Assembly: GCA_007922305.1 (NCBI GenBank)
Contig: ML677328.1
Location: 6,780,540 to 6,844,539 of the forward strand
From: Dermatemys mawii
Taxonomy: Eukaryota; Chordata; Testudines; Dermatemydidae
Length of the DNA: 64,000 nucleotides
Direction of reading: 5' to 3'
Shown here: one piece after another, positions 1 through 12,545 of the stretch
Numbering within the stretch: position 1 is the stretch's first letter
How the letters are laid out: every line of letters begins with the position of its first letter
The notes under the pieces: generated by a model
What the model was told of the DNA's origin: nothing
Database searches by the model: none
The model's input: only the letters and a program-made list of their open reading frames with translations
Translations under genes and position numbers: made by a program

Positions 1-3000
1 AAGCCTCTAAGGCACCAAGCAAAGAAATCTAAGCATAGAAGATTAAGGACCTGTGTTTTCCTTGACCCTATTGTACTTGATAATAGTCTAGGAGCTACAT
101 TTGCATTAGACAAAGAACTCAGGAGTCTACCACTACCTAAATTCCTCCTGCATTTTGCTTTCTACTTCTGTTCCTCATTATGGCTCTGATTCGGCAAAGC
201 ACATAAAGTAAGAGCCTAACACCATGCCTGTGAGTAATTTCCCAGTCCTGTTCAGCAGAGCACTTCACCGTTTGTCTATGGTTATGCATGTGCTTAAGTG
301 CTTTACAATCCCATTGTTTCTATTACTATGAGTCCAGTCACAACAAGACAACAATGAGGTTTCACACAGTATTTCAGCACAGAACCCTAAAGTAACTGAC
401 AAACTCCAGTGACAGGTCTTTCTAAGTAAAACTTTCTAAATTTTTGGAGTGCAGCTAATAAAGCTAATGACTTCTTCGTTAATAGCTGCTGGGCTCCATA
501 AAACAGCTAATGGCATTGATCCTAATGAGATCAGGCATCAGTTCCTCTCAATACTATCAAGTTCTATTTGACTTCATGGATTTATTAGAAAATTGATTCA
601 TTGTTTCATTGCTTTCATTTTAGGAGTTATCTATAAAACATGTGCTGGATATTCAAAAAACAGTAGTCAGCCAAAATATTTTGTCCAGCTAAACATGTTC
701 TGGACATCAATTGTCTGTGTGTGAAAAATGGCATTAGTTTCAAAGGATGCCGTAGCCATGAAATGATGCCAGGAATCAGAGTTTATCTGGTCAATGCAAA
801 GCCTCATGATCACTTGGACCAGCCATGGAGCATTTCCTGCATACCTGCTGTTTCACAGAAGTTTCAAAAGACATATAGATATATGGATATGTGAACAAGA
901 TACTCTACCATTCTAAAATAAATCAATATATGAATGACAGGGTATGTCATTCACATATGCATTATCATTCTCTTCAATAATCTCACATTCTTCTATAGAA
1001 GCCTCTAAATCTGTTTTTTGTGTTGAACTACATCTGCTCAGTGAATTAGATACTTTTGAAGTTAAGTAAACCTAAGCTTGAAACAACAGTCAGCATATAT
1101 GCATAAATAAGACACACAGACCTTTAGGGGATACACCATACCAAACAATGCTGAGAGCTTATCTGTCTTAGCATACTTCATAAGGAATTAAAAATACTAA
1201 AGCTATTTAATGTGGATGATTATGGGAAAATATGCCACACACACAAGTAGGACTTTCCAATTGTTTTCTCATTTCATTCTGAAGGAAATGATAATAAATA
1301 TGCCAGTGTACAGGACAGTACTGTCATTTAGGCCTGGATTCAACAAAGCACATAAGCACGGACATTCTTGGCAATCTCAAGCATGGATTTAAGTCCCATT
1401 CAAGGAAACAAAACACGTATACATGAAGCCAACATATGAGTTTAAAAGGCACTTTCCATCAGGAAAAATGAACTTTAGTATTTTATGAAAATAAGATTCT
1501 AAAACTAATATTTGCCATCAACGTAGGGAATACGTTAGCCCTCAATCCTCCAGACATCTATGCAAATGCTTAACTTGATTAAACAGTATGTCCTCATTGC
1601 ATCCCAGAAGCGAGCCTCCCAGCCCAGGTTCACAGACTTGTTTGTGCTAGTGTCAGCGCATGCTAGTGTTCTAAAAATATTTTTTTTTTTAGAGGAACAG
1701 CAGTAACTACCATGAGCTTGATAACAGGAAAATCATGCTACACGGTGCTAAAATCATCCTGGAATGATTCTCATTTGCTTCACTAAACCTCAGGTGAATC
1801 AGGGTTGCTTGTCCTTCCAAATTAACAGAATTCCATGGATTTCTTTGCCCTTTATTTCAGCAGCCATCAATGTTTCTATTACTAAAACTAGGAAGCACAA
1901 GTAATATGATGAAAGTTGGATACAATATACAGCTAATATATCAGAAGAGTTCCACATTATTCATTCCTTTATTATTAGTTTGGCTGTCTGGACAGTCTCA
2001 TACGAGAAAGTGTTCAGATGCACAAAGTTGCACCTCCAGTGTCAGAACTTTCCTCCTCAGCTAAGTGTCTGGACAGGATGTATGCAGTTGCATTTGTTTT
2101 CCTTGGGAAAAGAGAAGCTAAGCAACAATGCATTGTGGTGAGAAGTATTTTGTAGATTCTGTGTTGCTAGATTACTCACCCAAGCAGACTGTCTTCTGTT
2201 CTTTTTGTCTGAATGAAACAGCACTGCACCTGTCTGTAGAATTAGATAAATTTACCCTGGACAACAATTTGTGAACTGCCTGATCTAATATGAATCCCAA
2301 CTTCACTCATGTCATTGATAACTTCATACCAGCTTTAGTTCAGGGGTCTGCCTTTACTGTTAACAGCATCAATAAAGGATGGTTTTGTACTTACCTGATA
2401 CAGTATTCTTCCTCTGTTTGATCAGAGAAATAGCCAAGTCAATAAATTTAAATTCTGAGAAAAGATTTCTGAAGGGTATTGTTACCTCTAGGGAAAGGCA
2501 GACACAAGAACTATATACTTATGCACCATTTTATTGTTTTCATGTACTTTATTGTCTTCTGAAAGCTATTCAGTTTCTATAAAATGATAATGTTCTTTAC
2601 CCTATAGATGGAGTTTTCATTACAGAGACACTAAATAAAACAAAGTGCCAATTCCTACAATGCTAATAAACGGAATTCAAAATTTGCCAGAGTCTCTAAA
2701 GCTGCAATTAGATCAACAACAAAATGGAGATAAGTCATCCTAATGACTGCTCTTAAGATAATTTGGGATAGTGGGTCTGGGTATTAACAAACAGGCTGAC
2801 TACTTGTAGGTTACAGCTGAGTAGCTTAGCAGAATGAGAAGCCCTATCTAGGGCTCAGTGCTACAAAGGGCTGGGCACTCTCAATTTGCATTGGCTTCTG
2901 TAAGTGTTGAGGGTGTGTGACAGCTTACAGAGTCAGGTCCTAAATTTGGCCACTTCACTCAAACTGGTGGACCTTCTGCCAGGAGCTGGGTGCACATAAA

Positions 3001-5930
3001 CCCCAATTTCAAGAAAAAGTACAGTTTCAAGTTTGGCTTTTTTTGGCTGTACTTGGTACACAAAAAAACATAAAACAAAACAAATATAATATCTGACCTG
3101 CTATAGTTCATTTTCTTGCACATGTACATACATACGAACAGCATTGATTTTCACATCATGCATAGCTTTCACTGTACTACAAGTAACTACAATTAGTTCT
3201 CATTGATTAGCTCCGAGTTGGCGGGTAATTTCAGGAATCTAGGTCAAAGATAGCTGCAGCAATGGAACAAACCTGTCATCTGCTGCACTACTGTTTAGTT
3301 AAATTGTGTGCGTCCAAAGTCATAAAAAGGTCAGTTTCGTTCTCTCTTTCAGAACAGCATGGAGTGTTGGAAGGGGTTCCCCTGTGATTACATTGGGTAC
3401 ATAGCATACAAAATTCTATGTTAAGTAAACCCTGCCAAAGCTGTGAACCATGCCACTGTGTCCTATAGAATGCCTGAATATTTGTCACGTTTTTTTTTCT
3501 GAAGAAAGAATTTAGACACATTAATTCCTGAGTTAGAGAGTAATTGCTCAACTCTTGTACTTCTGAATGTTGACATCAATGCTCTGTGTGACAAATCATA
3601 ATAAAGTCCATCATCACGTTTAAGCTCTACCACACATACAGTCACGCACTGATAAAAATCCTGCAGTGCTTGGGCTCCCGAACACTGCATTAAATCTGAT
3701 CAGAGTCTCATCCAACCCATTAACCTCTTTACAGCACCATCAAAATATTAAGATAGTGTAATAGCATTATCCTACATTGTTGAGGCTCATACTGTAGCTG
3801 ACTCCTGCAGGGAAGCTCCTGCTCCTGCCTGTTATATTAAGGATAAAATCTTTTAAAAGCAACTAAACAAACAAACAAACAAAAACCAAAAAACCCAGCA
3901 CCATCAAATTCTGGCCTGAATGCAATCTGCGGACTGCTTCCCTGGCTTCTTTCCAGATCAGAGTTATCCAACTCATGGTCAAGGAGCACTGGCGTAGGGA
4001 AGTGTGGGAAATAGGACTGTACCCTCCCCGTTTTTTGCAAATATCTTCCTTATAAATGACCAAGGAACTTGCATCTTCATTACTTTTACTCTCTAACTTT
4101 TAAAACCTTTAAACACATTATATTAACCTTCAAGAAAATGAAAATCTTTTCAATATTCATTATACTGGCCTAAAAACTCAGAACAACTTTTGGCTGCTAA
4201 TTGCTAGTTCTTTACAGGGAAAGAGAAATGTATTACCAAAAGCATGCAGAGTAAAGTAGTTATCTTAATCTCTTTCTCCATCTGAGAAAAAAATCCTTCA
4301 CATTTAGTAAGATTGCTGAGATTTTGGCAGGAGTACTAGTTTCAGGACAAAAAAGAATTTACGGGAAATAGACCCAGCCCCAGAATGTATGACGCATGTG
4401 CTTATTACTAACATTTTTTTCTCACTTATTACTCATGTGTCACAGGCTGCTTCTTCAGCTACCCAGGCAGCAGCACTGCATAGCCTGTGTTCATGATCTC
4501 AGTCACACACACACACTTTATTTCTTTTCCACCATATGTACCCGTAATCCTCTGTTTTCAAACAGGGCAGGATGTAGAGCTGATATCAAGCAGGGGGAGC
4601 TTCCACACAGCTTCTCTCCTTCCGCTCCTGTTACTCCCAATTATACATCCTCCCAGTTACTGAACTCATTGTCTCATTAGCCCAGCAATTACTATCAAGT
4701 GTCAGCAATCCCCACCAGAAATAGGGTGATTGGCTCCAGTTAAGCCTGCATCCATCTCTGTGCTGCAACAACTTCAGCCACCAGGCTGCTGCAACTAGCC
4801 CTCTAGTCACACCACGCTATCGTGTGTCTGCAGACAGGACATGTATTTATATGCCCATCACATATGTAGTGGTAAAGGAGAAGGAGTTCACCATTTCTAG
4901 TAGTTACGTCTCACTTTGGTGGGGGCATTTGATCATTTTTGGATGCAATACAGCAGAGAGAAGAGAATGGAGAAGAGGGAAAACATTTATCAGAATGGAG
5001 TCCACATCCCCAAGCAAGACCACAGCCACCCGAACAGAGTGTCTGCTCACACACTGAATATGGGACCGTGGAGGACAATGGTATACAGCCCATAGGCGCA
5101 CAAGGCTCTACATTTGCATTTGATTATGAATTTAAAATGTGTTCCCTAAGCCATATAGTTCTTTTTAAACTCAAGCGTTTCAGTGGGGTCCACCGCAATG
5201 CACAGGTGGTATGGGGAGCCACCTCCCCAGCTGTTCGCAGCCGCTTCCCCTGCAACTGCAGCAGGAGTTAGCAGCCAGATCTGAGCAGCTGCTGTCCCTT
5301 TCCTACGGCAATCTTTCACATCAGCGTGCAAGAGAGGTTCTGGCTACACCAGTGCCGCTGCCTTGCCAGGATGAGAGTGTTCCGGGGAGTGCAGGATGGG
5401 AGTTTGGGAGCTTAAGGGACTCATGTCTGAGGCTAGGGGAGCATCTGGGAAAGCACAGCTCCTTGCAAGGACAGTCCAGGAGAAAAGTAAAGAGAAGAAG
5501 CAGAGAACCAACAGCCCACTTGGAAAGAAGCCTGCAGGAAAGTTACAGGACACTCAGTTTGAAAGTTAAGTTTGGGGAGGTACCTATTTTTATTATATCT
5601 GACAAGTACATACCCTGCTGGCACAACTACACATCCAATTTTCAACACCACCTGAAAACTAATCGGCTTTTCCAAAGATCTGTGTTACAACATTCTTTCT
5701 TTGATTCCATACATCTGTCAGCAATGTTACCGGAATCGAAAAGGTGCACTGTCTAAACTAGCGAACTGTAGTGATTAAGCCTGATTTTCAAGAAACAAAT
5801 AAAAACTAGCCAATGAAAACAAGATGACACTTTATTTAGCCATGATTTCAGTCCTGTGTAGGAAGAGCAGTGTTTATTTACAAGTGCACCAGGCAAAAAG
5901 CCTGTATCTCGTTTGTGGACTACATGTATC
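1..5930. other. No gene recognised
   Basis: AT-rich single-copy-looking DNA with small simple repeats: an A/T run at 1678-1690, an AAAC run near 3868-3886 and a short CA run at 4503-4514. A more GC-rich patch at 5180-5560 has overlapping ORFs but no domain I recognise; it could be an old repeat or an unassigned exon. Confidence 0.6.
195..312. repeat. Diverged palindromic repeat
   Basis: CTGATTCGGCAAAGCACATA and, 90 bp on, TGCATGTGCTTAAGTGCTTT are arms of a common palindromic reptile repeat with GCAAAGCACTTA-type ends. A fragment of the same kind is at 1330-1365. Confidence 0.4.
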
Positions 5931-5934
5931 CACA

Positions 5935-7340
5935 ACACAGATGTTAAGTGTAGAACATGGTTGTAAGCCAAACCATGCACCGTGTGATGATAAGTACCCA
6001 ATTGGATCAGACTTCCACAAGGAACTAAATGGAAGAAGTTTCATCAAATTCACCAAGCAATTTCTTTGAACAAAAGCTTTATAGGAAATCATTTTTTGGT
6101 TAAGAAGAAACATGATTTATGCATGAAGAAGAGATTGAGAAATAAAGCCTTGTGACTGCAGCAAATGAAGTAGGTACCACCTCAGTGTAGTTGCAGCTCA
6201 AGGAAATTGCTCTCTCTTGTAATACAATCAGGCTGTTAGATGAAATGGCCCGAGATGTCTGAGCAAATCAAAAGATTTTGGTCAATGTGTCATTTTTTTT
6301 CCACTGGGAATCGACAAAAGTATTGTCTGCAAAATGACACAGTTTGATGTTTACATATGGTGCAATGACAACATTTCTGATGTTATTCAAGCACCTCTTG
6401 ACCTACAAATGCAACACAGAACAGCAAAAGGAGATGATGTGTTTGAAGATCTAAGTGCTTCTGTTGAACGTGCTATATTGCATTGGTCTAATTTCGGCAG
6501 CATCTGTAACAATAGGGCCCCAATGATTACTGACTGACATTCTGGATGTGTTCTTGGAACAATTCCTCAATGGTTTGTTGTTCAAATACCATTGCATTTT
6601 GCATCAAAAATCTCTGCGTAGCAAGTATTCAAGATTCACAGAAAATTGCCATAATCAAATGTGGCAGAATATATGCAGAAGCCTAGAACCAGTGAGTTTG
6701 GCAATGTCACTGAAGAAATGGAAGCTGGTGGATGTGAACTGTTAATATATTGTAAAGTGAGAAGGCTGCCAAAGGTGAAAGGCTGTTTCTCGATTTGAGT
6801 TTCTTAAAAATTAATCATGCAGCTTATGAAAGAAAAATGTGAATTAGAGAAACAGAGTATTAGAGGATGATGACAATTTGAATGATTTGCATACCTCACA
6901 GATAGTACCTCACACTTGAATCATATGAAAGGGAATTTTCTTCACCTCTCCAATGATGATGATGAAACATTCAGAATTAGACTTCTTTTTGAGAAATTTA
7001 CAAAACAAGAATATTGACCATTTCAAGCATTTACTATTGCAATATGAAATGGACTTTGATCATAACAAGAAAATGTGATGAAAAAATTTTCAATTCTGCT
7101 TTGAAGATTTCTCTTTGGAAAGTGATATTTGTTTAAAAATATATTATCCTATATGATGCAGAAGATAAAAAGAAACAAACTGGTCTCCATCCTTCATATG
7201 GAAATACTAGTGTTGAAGAGTAATTCTGTGATTCTGAAGGAAAAGTATGATGGACTGGTAGAAACAAAGTCATCTTCTGACAAACTTGTTTCATCTGGGA
7301 AACTTTTAGGTAAAAGTGATAGTTTACCAGCTGTGTAAGT
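5935..7340 (+). pseudogene. Ancient hAT transposase relic (SCAND3/ZBED-like)
   Basis: hAT transposases move DNA by cut-and-paste and leave 8-bp duplications. Across 1.4 kb the + strand reads, in scattered frames with many stops, a recognisable hAT (DUF4371-type) protein. Visible blocks are a zinc-finger-like KPNHAPCDD segment (about 5970), NTIRLLDEMARDVSEQIKRF (about 6215-6275), GDDVFEDLSASVERAILHW then FGSICNNRAPMIT (6437-6530, matching a GxCTDGAPxMTG motif), YHCILHQKSL (about 6590-6620), and a VRRLPKVKG block (about 6760) corresponding to the VRWLSRG region. Catalytic integrity is lost. The decay is much deeper than in the hAT at 13.3-16.2 kb, so it is the older insertion. No terminal repeats were found. 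Confidence 0.75.
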
Positions 7341-7344
7341 TCAC

Positions 7345-9230
7345 TCAATGCTACACCAGTTGCTTTGGAAATTACTAGTTCTCTGAACAAACATTTTCAG
7401 CTCTCTAATAATAATACAATATTGGTCATGACTCACCTATGTGAACCTAGCCAAGGTGCATTGGGCAACATTTCCAATTCAGCTGGAAAACAACAAACGA
7501 GAGACAAGCAAAACAAGGGGAGGATAAGGTAGGACAATTTTTCTGTAGAGAGTTTACAAGATAGCAGATTGATTGTGATCACTAACCTTTAGGAAACAAT
7601 GTGTTCAGCCATAAGGCTGAGAAAGCTGGACCCCACTATTGTTGGAGGACATCATTTTTCTCTGAATCACCTATCTGGGTGCCTGCAGCGAAGAGGAAAC
7701 TCAGAGGGCCATTCTGTTTCCTCTAGAATCTGACTGGTAGAAGGAAAGGACAGGCCTTCCCATTTCCCCTGGATGGGAGGAAGAGCTAGATGCAGAAGGC
7801 TTCTTCCCTCTCAATCTCCTGGAGAGGAGCAAGGACCAGAAGGGTGACAAATGATGATACAGTAAAAAGGAGGCAGATAAGTTGAATTCTCCCATCTGGG
7901 AACACCTTCTCCCAGGAGGTTCTGGAGCTGTGCCATCTCCTAGTAGGAAAGGCATTGAAACTAATTCCTCAGCCAAGCACCACCTTGGATTCTCCTGCCC
8001 AATTAATCTTCATTTCACCTGACATTGAAGACAACAGAGGTGGAAAATTCTGAGGCATCTGAGCATCCTCATACTCAACAGAAGTAAAGTAGAGGAGTGA
8101 GAATTGAACTTTCCCATGATTTCCCTTTGGTACCTACTTAACAACTGATGTTTGCTGGTTGATATCAAGGCAACTTCATCTGCTCACTGAGGTCAGCTAG
8201 TGATGCTAGAATGCTCGTCTGGTGAGAAACCTCTGGCTCAGCACATCTAGCATGCTGAGTAAATTGTTGAAGTACAGTCTTCTGCCACACCACTGTCTCA
8301 GCAGCTACAGTCTCCTGGGCTGATGTCAAGGCTCAGGCCTCTTTGTGGACACAAGCTCTGCAGCTGTAGAATAGTGAGCTCATGTGAAGGCTCAGAATTC
8401 TGCAAAGTCTCAGGACCTAGAGGTCTGGGTTGACCTATAATAAGAGCCAGTCTGCAGTTAAAAGTTTTACCAGCATAACTATGTCGGTTAGGGGTGTCAT
8501 TTGCTAGCATAATTATTCTGGTAAAAGCCCTCACGTATATGCAGTTATACCAGCATAAAGTGTTTTACACTCATGTAGTTTATTTCACTTCGCTGAATCA
8601 GAATAGTAGTAAAGGTACTTTTCTATCAGTATAACTGCATCTAATATAGGTGTTTTTGTTGCTCTAGCTATGCTAGAATAGTTAAAGTGGCAAATCTTAA
8701 GTGTAGACAAAGTCAAGGGCTTCTGATCATATCTCTTGTAGATTGTGACATTGTTTGAATTAACTGCATAACCCAGTAATTAGTTTGTCACTTCCGAGGA
8801 ACACAGTCGTAAACACATTATTGATTCTGTGTTAATTGGCTTGAAATAACAGAAACACAAAATGCAGGAAATTCCAAGTCAAGGTTCATTCACAAAAGTT
8901 TAGCAACATTTCTTTTTCCAAACATAATACCTCAATCAATTCACTCATTTAAGCCTGAATAAAAACAATTCACATAGCAACCATAACCCTGACTACAATT
9001 ACCATAAATTCAATTTTTCAAAACATAGAATTCAATACATTTTCGTGTGTATGTAACTCCCTTTCCTGGAACCCTTGCCACTGATACAGAGCTATGATTT
9101 GTTTCCCATGTCTCATTCCAGCCCTTCTGGTGTGTGGCCCTCAGCTTCAATTTAATTGTCAGTGAATGAAGTGAGATGCAACGTCAGTTTGTACTTGCCT
9201 GAGAAAATCAAATCAAATACTAACAGTAAT
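7345..9230. other. No gene recognised
   Basis: Apart from the MITE-like repeat at 8410-8720, I see no coding motif or structured repeat. The segment 7600-8000 is moderately GC-rich with only short unconvincing ORFs. Confidence 0.55.
8410..8720. repeat. MITE-like repeat rich in imperfect inverted motifs
   Basis: The segment repeats TACCAGCATAAC-type motifs in both orientations (about 8470, 8550, 8625) and ends AAGTGTAGACAAAGTC. This resembles a family of nonautonomous DNA elements ending in GTGTAGACA. It is diverged. Confidence 0.5.
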
Positions 9231-9381
9231 GTCATACAAAGAAATAGCAATATGAACTGAACCATATTATATATATTATATAATGTATAATGTAAAATTA
9301 TATAGAATATATAGAATATCATATAATATTCTATATATTATATAATATGGTTTGGTTCCTATTGCTATTTCTTTGCATGAC
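9231..9381. repeat. 151-bp AT-rich inverted repeat
   Basis: The arms start GTCATACAAAGAAATAGCAA and end in the complementary TTGCTATTTCTTTGCATGAC, enclosing an almost pure AT core rich in TATA/ATTATATAAT. It is followed by an (AT)n tract and then the solo LTR at 9405. It may be a MITE or a fold-back product. Confidence 0.85.
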
Positions 9382-9384
9382 AGA

Positions 9385-9404
9385 CTATATATATATATAT
9401 ATAT
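9385..9404. repeat. (AT)n microsatellite
   Basis: A pure AT dinucleotide run directly precedes the solo LTR. It is the target site of that LTR, which makes the 4-bp ATAT duplication less diagnostic. Confidence 0.9.
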
Positions 9405-10118
9405 TGTGATGGGGCAAGGCCAGATGGCTATAGGAGGGTGCTAGGGAACAGATGTGTTAGTTCCAGGCTAAACAAATCCCTGGTACCTTTGGAATCAAAT
9501 GGCAGCTGTTCAGGTTAATCAAGATACCTGGGGCCAATTAAGAAGCTTCTAGAAGGCAGTAGAAACAGCTAGCCTGATTGGGACACTTGAAGCCAGTCAG
9601 GGACTGGCTGAAACCAGTTAAAAAACCTCCCAGTTAGCTAGGTGGGTGTGGATGTCAGGAGCTGTGGAAGAAAGTTGTGCTGTTGATGAGACTGAGTAGC
9701 AGACAACATATCATATGCAAGAAAGGAGGACCTGAGATAAGGGTGAAGTGGAGTTTGAAGAAGCGGGGACTGCTGTGGGGAAGTAGCCCAGGGAATTGTA
9801 GTGTGTTTTGTGGCTAAAAGGTCAGCCATCTTAGCTGATACTATTAGGGTCCCTGGGCTGGAGTCCGGAGTAGAGGGCGGGCCTGTGCTCCCTCATTTCT
9901 GCCTCCCCTAATTAGTCACGGAGATTGGGAGACAACGGAGACTGTGCCAGGAAGGATAGCTTCTCCTCACTGACTTATGATGAAAATAGCTCAATAGGCT
10001 GTGACCTTGTCTCCAGGGAGAGAAGGGCTACGTGGAGGGTCACAGTGAGCCTCTGAGGCTAGTAAAAATCCACCAGAAAACACAGGATCCACAAAGATAA
10101 GGACAGAACTTTGTCACA
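9405..10118 (+). mobile_element. Solo LTR, family 1 copy 1
   Basis: A 714-bp unit begins TGTGATGGGG and ends TTTGTCACA, so its termini are TGTGA/TCACA inverted repeats. It is flanked by ATAT on both sides (9401-9404 and 10119-10122), although this is in an AT-rich tract. It is homologous along most of its length to 48318-48914 in the same orientation. There is no internal retroviral coding region, hence a solo LTR left by recombination. A 4-bp TSD fits class I (gamma-like) retroviruses. An apparent 63-codon minus ORF is shared with the other copy only because the DNA is conserved. Confidence 0.8.
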
Positions 10119-10329
10119 ATATATTATATATATTTATTTCAAACTGCAAACACAGCCATCATCCCTCTGTAACAGAATCCCTAATCCTCAGTGTCGCCCT
10201 TACACTGGCTTTGTTTTGATTACAAAAAAGGTGCATTTGTCACATTGCTATAATTATCTCACTGTCAAATCCTAATGGAGAAAAGGCACAGGTAGACATA
10301 GCTACTTGAGGTAAACCCCAAGTGAAGGT

Positions 10330-10443
10330 AGAGTTGCCAGTTTGGGTTGAATGTATTCTTGGAGATTTTGCCACAGTCTTTAGTTAAAGATTAATCTTTA
10401 ATTCCTTGAGACTCCAGCCCAATCCAGAATGGCTGGCAACCCT
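10330..10443. mobile_element. 114-bp MITE with apparent 10-bp TSD
   Basis: The ends AGAGTTGCCAG and CTGGCAACCCT are inverted (10/11). The flanks are AAGTGAAGGT (10320-10329) and AAGTGTAGGT (10444-10453), a 9/10 match. The centre holds an imperfect AATCTTTAATT inverted motif. There is no coding capacity. Confidence 0.7.
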
Positions 10444-11045
10444 AAGTGTAGGTCATAGGACTGACCTCACCTACTAATCTCAAGGCAAAAATTACCTTTG
10501 CTTTGTCTTTACTTGGTATTTAATCAAGTTAGGTATCTCATAAAAATACATATTTTTCCAGCAAAGAATTAGCCAGAGACTGTCAGGCCAAAATTTGACC
10601 TTTCTGGCCTCTGTTTCTCAGATCTGCACACTCCCTGCTCCCTGCACCCATCAAAATGGCTGCGCTCCCTTCAGTCCTTTCCAGACCCTTGCCAAAATCA
10701 GGGTTAAGTAGCAGTCACAAATATCAAAGAGAACCGAGCCGAGAGATGGTGCTGAAAGAGTGAATCCTTTCACGGGTTAGACTTGCAACATGGTTAGGTC
10801 ACTTGTGAAAAAACCTCTGTACTCTTAACAATTGTATTTGTACAATATGGATCATAATTAGGTACATCTATTAAACAGAGTAAAATGACAATGTTAGAGA
10901 GCACTATTGTCACAGTATATGCACATTACCATCCAAAATCATCACTAGTAACCACAAGAAACATTTCAGAATGCCACATATAAACAAAAGATAGTAATGT
11001 CTGATTTACACTTGTTTCATGGACTTTAAAAATAACTTTCTATTT

Positions 11046-11650
11046 CACAGAATCATAGAATATCAGGGTTGGAAGGGGCCTCAGGACATCATCTAGTCCA
11101 ACCTCCTGCTCAAAGCAGCACCAATCCCCAACTAAGTCATCCCAGCCAGGGCTTTGTCTAGCCTGACATTAAAAACCGCTAAGGAAGGAGATTCTACCGC
11201 CTCTCTAGGTAACCCATTCCAGTGCTTGACCACCTTTCTAGTGAAAAAGTTTTTCCTAATATCCAACCTAAACCTCCCACACTGCAACTTGAGACCATTA
11301 GTCCCTGTTCTGTCATCTGGTAACACTGAGAACAGTCTAGATCCATCCTCTTTGGAACCCCTTTTCAGGTAGTTGAAAGAAGCTATCAAATCCCACCTCA
11401 TTCTTCTCTTCTGTAGACTAAACAATCCCAGTTCCCTTGGCCTCTCCTCATGCGTCATGTGCTCCAGACCCCTAATCATTTTTGTTGCCCTCCTCTGGAC
11501 TCTTTCCAATTTTCCCACATCTTTCTTGTAGTGAGGGTCCCAAAATGGAACACAGTACTCCAGATGAAGCCTCACCAATGTCAAATAGAGGGGAACAAGG
11601 TCCTTTTCTGCAGAGATTTCAGACATTATGAGGCAGAACCTGGGTATGGC
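11046..11650 (-). mobile_element. CR1 LINE, 5'-truncated, 3' end intact
   Basis: The minus strand ends in the CR1-type 3' tail (ATTCTATGATTCTGTG at 11046-11062). It is preceded by the conserved CR1 3' region and by an open reading frame for the C-terminus of ORF2. The insertion is truncated upstream of the reverse transcriptase core, as is usual for CR1. Confidence 0.92.
11132..11626 (-). CDS. CR1 ORF2p C-terminal fragment, intact 164 codons
   Basis: An uninterrupted frame codes for the region after the reverse transcriptase palm of CR1 ORF2p. It includes LHLEYCVPFWDPHYKKDVGK, the RVQRRATKMIRGLEHM block, LFSLQKRRMRWDLIASFNYL, and HWNGLPREAVESPSLAVFN near the natural C-terminus. These motifs are hallmarks of CR1-clade LINEs. 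The catalytic domains are absent because the copy is 5' truncated, so it is not functional alone. The absence of stops implies a fairly young insertion compared with the other CR1 copies here. The initial Met is internal to the original protein. Confidence 0.85.
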   Translation of the reverse strand: MSEISAEKDLVPLYLTLVRLHLEYCVPFWDPHYKKDVGKLERVQRRATKMIRGLEHMTHEERPRELGLFSLQKRRMRWDLIASFNYLKRGSKEDGSRLFSVLPDDRTGTNGLKLQCGRFRLDIRKNFFTRKVVKHWNGLPREAVESPSLAVFNVRLDKALAGMT

Positions 11651-12383
11651 TAAACTGCAGAGAGCTCAGATTAGATAGTGGCAAAACCACTCACCTTTGC
11701 ACTCCCCTGAACACAGCGTTGTTCTGGGCAACCTATTTCCCTGCACCAAGTCAGAGCAGCCTCAGTTACTGCTCTAACTTACTCAGGGTAGCAATGGCTA
11801 CAAGGGCTCAAAAAATGTGGATGACTGCAGGGTATCATATGGGCTCCCACTCTTTCCTTCAGCCACATCCCCCTTTTACCTGTTGTTAGAACTGTAGCCT
11901 CTTGAAGTTGCATTAACCAAGGATTTGGAACCTAAACTTCAATTAGATCAAATTTCTACTGCAGTGATGCTTACATATTTCTAAAGGATCATAAAGAGCA
12001 CAAAAGTCTCTGTTGTGTTCTGAGTACTAGCTGTTGTAGGATGCCATTTTGACATTAAAATTATATTATGGATATCTGAGGCATTCAAGGGCTTGAAACC
12101 TTATCATGTTAATGGTTTGCAAGCTTCCTATGGAGTAGAATGAGCTTTAGATCTTCATCTGCTCATTTGTTTTCAGCACCAAGCTTTTACCTTAAGGTGA
12201 CCTGAAAATAAAATTCATAAATTTCATTTGCTTCAGAAGTCTATGCTGAATGCCTCCCGCTAATCAGGATTAGAGAGACATTCAGCACATCAACTAAAAA
12301 CTAATCTTTTTTATTGTTTAGATCTCTCAATGTTATGCTGCTTTTAGCTCTACCATGAGGCTCCAGAATGTGTTATTCTAAGG

Positions 12384-12545
12384 CAGGGACTGGCAACCTT
12401 GGCACGCGGCACCACAGGGTAAGCACCCTTACCAGGCCCCACTGGCTCGTTTACTTGCTGGTTCGCTGATCACAGCTCCCACTGGCTGAGGTTCACTGTC
12501 CTGGTCCAATGGGGGCTGCGGGAAGGGGCGGCCAGCAAGTAAGCA
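12384..12545. repeat. Half of a palindromic hAT-like repeat
   Basis: CAGGGACTGGCAACCTTGGC, then GC-rich sequence with GGGTAAGCACCC and CCAATGGGGGCTGCGGGAAG, matches one arm of a GC-rich palindromic reptile repeat that I recognise by eye. Only one arm and the turn are present. Confidence 0.5.

Noticed and set aside
5211..5756. 181-codon + ORF in a GC-richer patch
   Set aside because: Low-complexity, no domain, overlapping ORFs on the other strand; possible old repeat but not supportable as a gene.
9638..9829. Minus ORF of 63 codons, almost identical to one at 48479-48724
   Set aside because: The similarity arises because both lie in copies of the same solo LTR; there is no domain and no start context, so it is not a conserved gene.
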